Source of the DNA: Bacteroidales bacterium
GTDB taxonomy: Bacteria; Bacteroidota; Bacteroidia; Bacteroidales; Bacteroidaceae
Assembly (NCBI GenBank): GCA_004558865.1
Contig: SFCY01000062.1
Location: 1-12,670 of the forward strand
Direction of reading: 5' to 3'
Length of the DNA stretch: 12,670 bases
Part shown: piece after piece, positions 6,726 through 12,670 of the stretch
Position numbering within the stretch: the first letter of the stretch is position 1
Layout of the letters: every line of letters starts with the position of its first letter
Program-made: the position numbers and the translations under genes
Notes under the pieces: model-generated
The model's input: the letters and a program-made list of their open reading frames with translations, nothing else
What the model was told of the DNA's origin: nothing
Databases searched by the model: none

Positions 6726-7955
6726 CTACATCAGCCCGCTGCCCTGCAGCACCTTCTCTGTGGCGCCGCTGAGGCTCTTCACGAATTGCCCGGCGGCCTT
6801 GCCACTGCGCTTGAGAAGCTCGTCGTCGGCCGAGAGGCCGTCCATGACACGGGCAAAGGCTTCAGCGCCGTCAATCTCAAAGCCGCCCTTGCATCTGAGC
6901 AGCCCTTGGGCCTCGGCGAAGCGCTTGTTATTGGGGCCGAAGATGACGGGAATGCCCCACACGCCGGCTTCCAACGTGTTGTGGATGCCCACGCCGAAAC
7001 CACCGCCCACATAGCTCACCTGGGCATAGCGGTAGATGCTCGACAGCAGTCCGAAGCAGTCGATGATGAGCACCTCGGCCTTGGCGGCCTCCTCGGGCGT
7101 GGTCTGCGTATAGCGCACCACGCGGCGTCCTTGGAGCAGCCGCATGATTTGGCCCAAATGGTCCTCGCCGATCACGTGGGGAGCTATGATGAGTTTCCAA
7201 TCGCGGTGGCGGTTGAAGTAAGGGACGAAGATTTCCTCATCAGGCTGCCAAGAGCTTCCGGCGCAAAACACGCGGCCCGCATTGGCGCCGAAGGCCTCCA
7301 CGATGGGCAGCCGCTTGCTGGCCTCCTTGATCTGCAGCACGCGGTCGAAGCGGGTGTCGCCCACCACCCTCACGTTCTTGATGCCCAAGGTGCCAAGCAG
7401 CAGCTTGCTCTCCTCGTTCTGCACAAAGAATGTGGTGAAGCACGACAGCACCTTGGCATAGCCCCGCCCGTACCACTTGAAGAACACCTGGTCCTTGCGG
7501 AAGATGCTCGACACGCTGTAGGTGGGTACGCAGCGGTGCTTCAGCACGTGCAGGTAGTTGTACCAGAACTCATACTTGATGAAGAACGCCATTACCGGGC
7601 GCACCGTGCGCAGGAAGCGGCGGGCGTTGCCCACGGTGTCGAGCGGCAGGTAGCAAACGATGTCGGCGCCCGGATAGTTCTTCCTCACCTCATAGCCCGA
7701 GGGAGAGAAGAACGTGAGCAGGATCTTGTATTCGGGATGAACCTCGCGCAGACGCTCCATGAGCGGTCGCCCCTGCTCAAACTCTCCCAACGAGGCGGCG
7801 TGAAACCAGATGTATTTGGCCTTGGGGTCAAGATGTTCGCGCAGCACGCTGAACGCGGCATGCTCGCCACGCCACATCTTCCTCACCTTCTCATTGAACA
7901 ACGAGTAGATGAAGACTCCGAGTCCATATAGCCAGATAGCGATATTATACATCAT
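6726..7955 (-). CDS. waaA: 3-deoxy-D-manno-octulosonic acid (Kdo) transferase
   Basis: WaaA (KdtA) transfers Kdo from CMP-Kdo to the lipid A precursor at the cytoplasmic face of the inner membrane. The product is 409 aa, close to the usual ~420. It has an N-terminal membrane anchor (YNIAIWLYGLGVFIYSLF), then HAASLGEFEQGRPLME with the catalytic-type Glu of GT30 enzymes, KYEFWYNYL, VGDTRFDRV, GSSWQPDEE, and in the C-terminal donor half YVGGGFGVGIHNTLEAGVWG and IPVIFGPNNKRFAEA. All are landmarks of the family. The ATG at 7955 is chosen; a TTG at 7958 and an ATG at 7952 are close alternatives. Only 10 nt separate it from the gltX stop, so translation is probably coupled. The number of Kdo units added cannot be read from the sequence. 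Confidence 0.95.
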   Translation of the reverse strand: MMYNIAIWLYGLGVFIYSLFNEKVRKMWRGEHAAFSVLREHLDPKAKYIWFHAASLGEFEQGRPLMERLREVHPEYKILLTFFSPSGYEVRKNYPGADIVCYLPLDTVGNARRFLRTVRPVMAFFIKYEFWYNYLHVLKHRCVPTYSVSSIFRKDQVFFKWYGRGYAKVLSCFTTFFVQNEESKLLLGTLGIKNVRVVGDTRFDRVLQIKEASKRLPIVEAFGANAGRVFCAGSSWQPDEEIFVPYFNRHRDWKLIIAPHVIGEDHLGQIMRLLQGRRVVRYTQTTPEEAAKAEVLIIDCFGLLSSIYRYAQVSYVGGGFGVGIHNTLEAGVWGIPVIFGPNNKRFAEAQGLLRCKGGFEIDGAEAFARVMDGLSADDELLKRSGKAAGQFVKSLSGATEKVLQGSGLM

Positions 7956-7965
7956 CAACCGCCGT

Positions 7966-9483
7966 TCACTTCAAGGTTTCAATGGTTTTCCTCAGGCGGG
8001 CCAGCGTCTCCTCCTTGCCCAAGAAGGCCGAGATGTCGAACATGCCGGGACCCTTGCCGATGCCCACGAGGGCGAGGCGGAAGGCGTTCATCACGTCGCC
8101 GAGCTTGTAGCCCTTCTGCTCCACCCACTTCATCACAACTTTCTCCTGGCCCTCCACGCTGAAGTCGTCGATGCCTTCGAGCACCTCGCCGAGCTCACGC
8201 ATCTGCTGGGCCGAATATTCCTTCCAGCGCTTGTGCACGGTCTTCTCGTCGTATTCCGTGGGTGCAAGGAAGAAGAACGAGCAAAGCGGCCAGAGCTCCT
8301 TCACGAAGTCCACGCGGTCCTTCATCATGCCCACCACTTTCTCCACGCGCTCAAAGGGCACGTCCACGCCGTTGCCGGCCACGATGGGGGCGAAGTCCTC
8401 GGCTATCTCCCTATCGCTCTTGCGGAGCATATACTCGTGGTTGAACCAGATCATCTTCTTGTAGTCGAACTTGGCACCGCTCTTGGAGCACTTGTTCAGG
8501 TCGAACTGCTCGATGAGCTCGTCCATGGAGAATATCTCCTGCTCCGTTCCGGGGTTCCAGCCCAAGAGGGCCAGGAAGTTGATGACGGCCTCGGGGAAGT
8601 AGCCGTCCTCGCGGAATCCGCGGCTCACCTCGCCCGTCTTGGGGTCGTGCCACTCCAGGGGGAACACGGGGAAGCCGAACTTGTCGCCGTCGCGCTTGGA
8701 GAGCTTGCCGTTGCCCTGCGGCTTGAGCAGCAGCGGCAGATGGGCGAAGCGGGGCATGGTGTCTTCCCAGCCCAGGGCCCTGTAGAGCAGCACATGGAGC
8801 GGCGCGCTGGGCAGCCACTCCTCACCGCGAATCACGTGGGTGATCTCCATCAGGTGGTCGTCGACGATGTTGGCCAGATGGTAGGTGGGCAGCTCGTCGG
8901 CGCTCTTGTATAGCACCTTGTCGTCGAGGATGTCACTCTTGATGCACACGTCGCCACGGATGAGGTCGTTGACGTGCACCTCCTCGCCCGGCTCCACCTT
9001 GAAGCGCACCACATACTGGTCGCCGCGGCCCACGCGTTCGCTCACCTCCTCGGGGCTGAGCATCAGCGAGTTTTGCATCTCCAGGCGCGTGTGGGCGTCG
9101 TATTGGAAGTTCTTCGTCTCCTGGCGCTTCTTCTCCAGCTCCTCGGCCGAGTCGAAGGCATAGTAGGCCTTGCCGCTCTCGAGCAGCCGCTCCACATATT
9201 TCTTATAGATGTCGCGCCGCTCGCTCTGCCGGTAGGGACCGTGGCCTCCGCCGAAGCTTACGCCCTCATCGAATTTGATGCCGAGCCAACGGAACGACTC
9301 CAAGATATACTCCTCTGCGCCCGGCACGAAGCGGCTGCTGTCGGTGTCCTCGATGCGGAACACCAGCTGGCCGCCATGCTGCTTGGCAAACAGGTAGTTG
9401 TACAAAGCTGTGCGCACACCGCCGATATGCAGGGCGCCGGTAGGACTTGGTGCGAAGCGCACCCTTACAGTTCTTTCTGCCAT
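7966..9483 (-). CDS. gltX: Glutamyl-tRNA synthetase
   Basis: A class I aminoacyl-tRNA synthetase that charges tRNA-Glu in the cytoplasm. The product is 505 aa, within the usual 470-510. The start (MAERTVRVRFAPSPTG) leads directly into the ATP-binding HIGH-type motif LHIGG (18-22), followed by RTALYNYLFAK and the FRIEDTD stretch that binds glutamate. The second signature is GKLSKRDGDKFG, with KLSKR at 260-264. The C-terminal half is the anticodon-binding helical domain. The frame is open upstream to 9783, but that extension lacks family similarity and FAPSPTG normally lies within the first 20 residues, so 9483 is used. First gene of the minus-strand block, divergent from pgpH. Confidence 0.97.
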   Translation of the reverse strand: MAERTVRVRFAPSPTGALHIGGVRTALYNYLFAKQHGGQLVFRIEDTDSSRFVPGAEEYILESFRWLGIKFDEGVSFGGGHGPYRQSERRDIYKKYVERLLESGKAYYAFDSAEELEKKRQETKNFQYDAHTRLEMQNSLMLSPEEVSERVGRGDQYVVRFKVEPGEEVHVNDLIRGDVCIKSDILDDKVLYKSADELPTYHLANIVDDHLMEITHVIRGEEWLPSAPLHVLLYRALGWEDTMPRFAHLPLLLKPQGNGKLSKRDGDKFGFPVFPLEWHDPKTGEVSRGFREDGYFPEAVINFLALLGWNPGTEQEIFSMDELIEQFDLNKCSKSGAKFDYKKMIWFNHEYMLRKSDREIAEDFAPIVAGNGVDVPFERVEKVVGMMKDRVDFVKELWPLCSFFFLAPTEYDEKTVHKRWKEYSAQQMRELGEVLEGIDDFSVEGQEKVVMKWVEQKGYKLGDVMNAFRLALVGIGKGPGMFDISAFLGKEETLARLRKTIETLK

Positions 9484-9484
9484 T

Positions 9485-9652
9485 TTAATATATAGAACAT
9501 TTCCCTGCCCCGCCGCCACCCCCTCCGGGCATTGGCGGAACAGTCTTGATTGGTTGCTCAAAGCTTGGGAACGCGCCGCGTCGCCACCAGGCGTCCTCCA
9601 CGAGGATTTTGCCCCTTTTGGCGGCTTCCACCCCCCGAAAAGGGCGCGCCAT
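9485..9652 (-). CDS. Possible 55-aa upstream ORF in the gltX leader
   Basis: An ATG at 9652 opens a 55-codon frame (MARPFRGVEAAKRGKILVED..., ending GGGGGGAGKCSIY) whose TAA at 9487-9485 lies one base before the gltX ATG. The product is basic with a poly-Gly stretch and resembles no family I know. The exact abutment would allow translational coupling or leader-type control, but in GC-rich DNA a frame of this length can arise by chance and there is no clear ribosome site. Confidence 0.22.
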   Translation of the reverse strand: MARPFRGVEAAKRGKILVEDAWWRRGAFPSFEQPIKTVPPMPGGGGGGAGKCSIY

Positions 9653-9677
9653 TCCGCGTTATCAACGTTTATTTGTG

Positions 9678-9685
9678 CAAAATTA
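9678..9685 (-). promoter_or_regulatory. Candidate -7 box for gltX
   Basis: On the minus strand this reads TAATTTTG, an exact TAnnTTTG match in an AT-rich gap between divergent genes. No TTTG/TTG is seen at the expected -33 distance, which weakens the call. Transcription from here would give a roughly 190-nt GC-rich leader before gltX with several small stems, including TCCTC-GTG-GAGGA near 9595-9607 and CCGCCA/TGGCGG close to the start codon. Confidence 0.4.
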
Positions 9686-9782
9686 ATGTTTTTTTTCTTA
9701 TTTACCGTATTTTTTTTGTAAATTCGCAGTCTGAAAACAAGGTAAGGGTAAAATTCCCGCCTATTTGACAATCTAAGCAGCA

Positions 9783-12044
9783 ATGACGAAGTTCACCCAA
9801 ATCAACAGCCGTTTCTGGCGCAGCTTGGTGGTGCGCCTGTTGGTCATCGTGGGATGCGTGACGCTCATCGTGTGGTTCCTGCCGCGCAATGAGGAGCTCA
9901 GATTGCGCTATGAGGTGGGACAGCCCTGGATGTACAACACGCTCATCGCCCCGTTCGAGTTTCCCGTATACAAGAGCGACGAGACCATAAAGGCCGAGCA
10001 AGACTCGATGCTGCGCGACTTCCAGCCCTACTACAACTATGAGGCCGATGTGGAGAAGCACGCCATAGCCGACTTCGAGGGCGACTTCCCCTCGCTCCCG
10101 CCCGGACTCTCCGAGGCCGAGAGGCAAATCATCATCCGCCACCTGCACCATCTCTACCAGACGGGCATCATGCAGACCACCGACTTCAACCGCTCGGGAC
10201 AGGACACCACGCAGATGATACGCGTGGTGACCAACAAGGCGGCCACGAGCATGCGTGTGGCCAAGATCTATTCCACCATGTCGGCCTATCAGAGCTTCTT
10301 CGACATCCCAGCGCTCGCGCCCCACCGGCAGGCACTGCAGCAGCTCAACCTCACCAGCTACATACTGCCCAACCTCATCTACGACCGCGAACGCAACGAC
10401 ACCGAGCGCGACGACATGCTGAGCCTCATCCCCCCGGCATCGGAGACGGTGAAGCCGGGACAGAAGATCGTGGACCGCGGACAGCTCATCGACAACCACA
10501 CCTTCCTCATGCTCAACAGCTTCGAGAAGGACTTCCAGCAGAAGAACGCCAACGCGCAGGAGAGCAAGAACGTGCTAATGGGGCAAATCCTCTACGTCAC
10601 CCTGCTCTTCATCCTCTTCACGCTCTACCTCGACCTCTACCGCAAGGACTACTTCGAGGACCCGCGCAAGATCATGATGCTCTACACGCTCATCACCATC
10701 TTCCCCATCCTGGTGTCGCTCATCATGGAGCACAACTTCTTCTCGGTCTACATCCTGCCCTTCGCCATGGCCCCGATGTTCTTCAGGGTGTTCCTCGACT
10801 CGCGCACGGCCTTTGTGGCCCACGTCACGATGGTGCTCATCTGCGTGGCCGCGCTGAAGTATCCCTACGAGTTCATGGTGGTGCAGATCATCGCCGGACT
10901 GGTGGTCATCCTCACCATGCGCGAGCTCTCCCGCAGGGCGCAAATCTTCCAGGCGGCCTTCCTCGTCACGGTGGCCAACTGCTTCGTGTTCTTCGTGCTT
11001 CACGCCATGACCTACAAGGATCTGGACAAGACGGTCTTCGACTTCAACATGTACTCCCACTTCTTCGTCAGCGGCGTGCTGCTGCTCTTGGCCTACCCCA
11101 TGATGTGGCTCATCGAGAAGACCTTCGGCTTCGTGTCGAACGTCACGCTCTTCGAACTGAGCAACACCAACAAGGGACTGCTGCGCCAACTCTCCGAAGT
11201 GGCTCCCGGCACCTTCCAGCACTCCATCGTGGTGAGCAACCTGGCCGAGGAGATCGCGCGCCGCATCAGCCGGGCAAAACCCCTGCTCGTGCGCACCGGC
11301 GCCCTCTACCACGACATCGGGAAGATGACAGAGCCCGCCTACTTCACCGAGAACCAAGCCGGAATCAATCCCCACGCGCACCTGTCGAACCTGGAGAGCG
11401 CGCAGAAGATCATCAGCCACGTCACAGACGGCGTGGCCATGGCCGAGAAGGCCAACCTGCCCAGGGAGATTCGCGAGTTCATCACCACCCACCACGGAAA
11501 GGGACTCGTGAAATACTTCTACATCAACGAGCAGAACGCACACCCCAACGAAATCATCGACAAGGCGGCCTACACCTACCCGGGCCCCAACCCCTACACC
11601 CTGGAGCAGGCCATACTGATGATGGCCGACGGAGTGGAGGCCGCCAGCCGATCCCTGCAGACCTACACGTCGGAGAACATCACCAAACTCGTGAACAACA
11701 TCATCGACAACGACGTGCGCTCGGGCTACTTCAACGACTGCGCCATCACCTTCCAGGAAATCAAGGAGGCCAAGCAGGTGCTGATAGAGCGGCTCAAGAA
11801 CATCTACCACACGCGCATCCAATATCCCACACTGAGCAAGGAGGCCAAGGAACTGGCACTCCACGAGGAGGCCAAGAAGAAGGAGGCCGAGCTCAAGGCT
11901 GAGGAGGACGAACTCAGGCGCGAGGAGGCCGAAGAGGAAAAAGCCATCCAAAGCGAAGCCGGGCAACAGGCCGGCCGGAGCAAAGACGACAACATAGACA
12001 ACAAAAACAATGAAACGGAGGAACATGACTTAGAGAAAAAATAA
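9783..12044 (+). CDS. 7TM-HD family phosphohydrolase (PgpH-like, probable c-di-AMP phosphodiesterase)
   Basis: A predicted 753-aa membrane protein. One N-terminal membrane segment (about 16-33) is followed by an extracytoplasmic region to about 255 (7TMR-HDED type), then a run of membrane segments from 266 to about 460. A cytoplasmic HD domain follows (about 472-640). Metal ligands are visible: H480 (TFQHSIV), H510-D511 (GALYHDIGK), H546 (IISHV), H570-H571 (TTHHGKG) and D616 (MMADGVEAA). This order and spacing is that of PgpH, which in Firmicutes hydrolyses c-di-AMP to pApA. The same substrate here is an inference from family. The last ~70 residues (from about 684) are a highly charged Lys/Glu-rich probable coiled coil, longer than expected for the core family. 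No cyclase gene is in the window. No clear promoter box was found upstream. Confidence 0.9.
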   Translation: MTKFTQINSRFWRSLVVRLLVIVGCVTLIVWFLPRNEELRLRYEVGQPWMYNTLIAPFEFPVYKSDETIKAEQDSMLRDFQPYYNYEADVEKHAIADFEGDFPSLPPGLSEAERQIIIRHLHHLYQTGIMQTTDFNRSGQDTTQMIRVVTNKAATSMRVAKIYSTMSAYQSFFDIPALAPHRQALQQLNLTSYILPNLIYDRERNDTERDDMLSLIPPASETVKPGQKIVDRGQLIDNHTFLMLNSFEKDFQQKNANAQESKNVLMGQILYVTLLFILFTLYLDLYRKDYFEDPRKIMMLYTLITIFPILVSLIMEHNFFSVYILPFAMAPMFFRVFLDSRTAFVAHVTMVLICVAALKYPYEFMVVQIIAGLVVILTMRELSRRAQIFQAAFLVTVANCFVFFVLHAMTYKDLDKTVFDFNMYSHFFVSGVLLLLAYPMMWLIEKTFGFVSNVTLFELSNTNKGLLRQLSEVAPGTFQHSIVVSNLAEEIARRISRAKPLLVRTGALYHDIGKMTEPAYFTENQAGINPHAHLSNLESAQKIISHVTDGVAMAEKANLPREIREFITTHHGKGLVKYFYINEQNAHPNEIIDKAAYTYPGPNPYTLEQAILMMADGVEAASRSLQTYTSENITKLVNNIIDNDVRSGYFNDCAITFQEIKEAKQVLIERLKNIYHTRIQYPTLSKEAKELALHEEAKKKEAELKAEEDELRREEAEEEKAIQSEAGQQAGRSKDDNIDNKNNETEEHDLEKK

Positions 12045-12248
12045 TGAAAGGAGGTACGGAACCGTCGTGGCATCAGTCGCCATTCTGCTGCGCGCCTTTC
12101 GACACGCAACAAGACAATGCTCGCACGGACATGAAAGCGTAAAGTCGAACGCAAACATGGGCTTTTTGTAAAGGAGGAACCGCGACATCTTGTCGCCTTT
12201 ATAATGAGGAATCGCTTCGGCAGAACAATTTTATTTCTTTGCAGCACT
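12045..12248. other. Gene-poor spacer after pgpH
   Basis: No gene is well supported. There is a perfect 6-bp hairpin GCGACA-TCT-TGTCGC at 12182-12196 followed by CTTTATAATG, and a TTTCTTTG (12233-12240) that is one base from a TAnnTTTG box but lacks a -33 partner. A 32-codon ORF overlapping the pgpH stop is treated as probably spurious. A short non-coding transcript ending at the next terminator is possible. Confidence 0.4.
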
Positions 12249-12283
12249 GGGGGAGACTCTCGCAAGAGAGTTCTCCCCCTTTT
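12249..12283 (+). terminator. Strong intrinsic terminator
   Basis: GGGGGAGACTCTC (12249-12261) pairs with GAGAGTTCTCCCCC (12266-12279) with a single bulged base around a GCAA (GNRA) loop, followed by TTTT. The stem of about 13 bp and short U-tract suit a rho-independent terminator on the plus strand. It lies about 205 nt past the pgpH stop, so it may end a long pgpH 3' UTR or a separate small RNA. Confidence 0.65.
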
Positions 12284-12367
12284 GCGTGTGCCGCAGACAA
12301 AGAGCTGGCCAAAGGCGCAAAGCCGCAGCTGTGGCCGCGATTTCGCGCGCGCCCACCGCCCTCTCCT

Positions 12368-12477
12368 GTTGTGTGACAGCCGTTCCATTGTTGTGTGTCA
12401 GCTGTTCTATTGTTGTGTGTCAGCTGTTCTATTGTTGTGCGACGATTGTTCTGTTATGTGCGACAACTGTCACACAA
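12368..12477. repeat. 22-bp tandem array bracketed by an inverted repeat
   Basis: Units start at 12368, 12390, 12412, 12434 and 12456. Units 2 and 3 are identical; 1 and 4 are close variants and 5 is degenerate. The shared core is TGTGTGTCAGCTGTTCT or a variant. The array is bracketed by an exact 11-bp inverted repeat: TTGTGTGACAG (12369-12379) and CTGTCACACAA (12467-12477). There are no spacers, so it is not CRISPR, and 22 is not a multiple of three, so it does not encode a repeated peptide. A 22-bp period is about two helical turns, as in protein-binding iterons. Confidence 0.85.
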
Positions 12478-12533
12478 GTTGGGTGGCCTATCCTGCGGTT
12501 TGGAATGCCTTGACTTGAAGCTTTCTGCCGTAG

Positions 12534-12573
12534 AATTTTATGCGTTAGGGCGCAATTTTACGCGATAGCGATT
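12534..12573. repeat. Degenerate 20-bp direct repeat leading into the right hairpin element
   Basis: AATTTTATGCGTTAGGGCGC (12534-12553) and AATTTTACGCGATAGCGATT (12554-12573) match at 14 of 20 positions. The second unit overlaps the first eight bases shared with the left hairpin element, which suggests the dispersed element may extend further left than the window edge shows. Confidence 0.45.
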
Positions 12574-12670
12574 TCGTCATGGGCAGGCTTGCCACCAAAG
12601 GTGTGGGTCTGAAGCGGTGGGGAGGCCGTCGAGCTTGCTCGTAAGGCCACCCCACCGCTTCAGACCCATA
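12566..12670. repeat. Dispersed ~105-bp hairpin element, right copy
   Basis: Direct-orientation copy of 1-106. Stem arms are 12602-12627 and 12645-12670, with the same CTTG tetraloop hairpin between them. Relative to the left copy, GCGATGGGG/CCCCATCGC has become GCGGTGGGG/CCCCACCGC, a compensatory pair change, and a G-T wobble has become a T-A pair, so this copy forms the better stem. The window ends at the last paired base, so what follows is unknown. Confidence 0.85.

Noticed and set aside
9484..9783. T-box riboswitch in the gltX leader or an N-terminal extension of GltX
   Set aside because: No T-box sequence or specifier-loop architecture is visible and T-boxes are mainly a Gram-positive feature. 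The 100-residue extension lacks synthetase similarity and FAPSPTG would be misplaced.
10575..12026. Long minus-strand open frame of 483 codons
   Set aside because: Antisense shadow of pgpH with low-complexity Val/His/Glu content and no recognisable family.
12368..12477. CRISPR array
   Set aside because: Units are contiguous without spacers and no cas gene is present.
12204..12518. Cys/Val/Leu-rich frame across the 22-bp array
   Set aside because: The peptide is produced by a repeat unit not divisible by three, runs through a strong terminator hairpin, and has no domain.
1..12670. Composite transposon or genomic island bounded by the two hairpin elements
   Set aside because: There is no transposase or integrase, and the enclosed genes (priA, gltX, waaA, pgpH) are core housekeeping genes that would not normally travel as cargo. 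The copies are better explained as independent members of a dispersed repeat family.

Overview
The window looks like chromosomal DNA from a GC-rich member of the Bacteroidales, most likely Prevotella or a close relative. The reasons are promoter-like TTTG...TAnnTTTG boxes, few clear Shine-Dalgarno sites, housekeeping proteins with Bacteroidetes-type sequences, and a CD225 / DUF2752 / TM2 membrane-protein set often seen in that phylum. The genus is an inference from style, not from a database match.

Layout. Positions 1-106 hold one copy of a dispersed ~105-bp hairpin element, and the same element closes the window at 12566-12670 in the same orientation. Next come a promoter region and a GC-rich leader, then priA (478-2745, +), the primosomal helicase. 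Convergent to it is a seven-gene block on the minus strand. Read 5'->3' this is gltX (9483-7966), waaA/kdtA (7955-6726), a CD225/dispanin protein (6592-6263), a DUF2752 protein (6244-5864), a TM2-domain protein (5738-5343), a lipoprotein built from two diverged copies of one unit (5268-4462), and a GT-C (PMT_2/ArnT-like) membrane glycosyltransferase (4353-2830). Divergent from gltX is a 7TM-HD phosphohydrolase of the PgpH family (9783-12044, +). A gene-poor tail of about 620 bases follows, with a strong intrinsic terminator, a 22-bp tandem array and the right-hand hairpin element.

Functional reading. gltX and waaA are tightly linked (10 nt apart) and supply glutamyl-tRNA and the Kdo-lipid A core linkage. 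The glycosyltransferase at the end of the block is also envelope-related. Between them lie three small membrane proteins and a lipoprotein of unknown role, the least explained part of the coding sequence. PgpH would turn over c-di-AMP at the membrane.

The most unusual signals are non-coding: (1) the two terminal hairpin elements, whose few differences include a compensatory base-pair change; (2) a five-unit 22-bp array bracketed by an 11-bp perfect inverted repeat; (3) a nested inverted/direct repeat at 5768-5849; and (4) a 55-codon upstream ORF ending one base before gltX. No tRNA, rRNA, CRISPR array, transposase or phage gene was seen.
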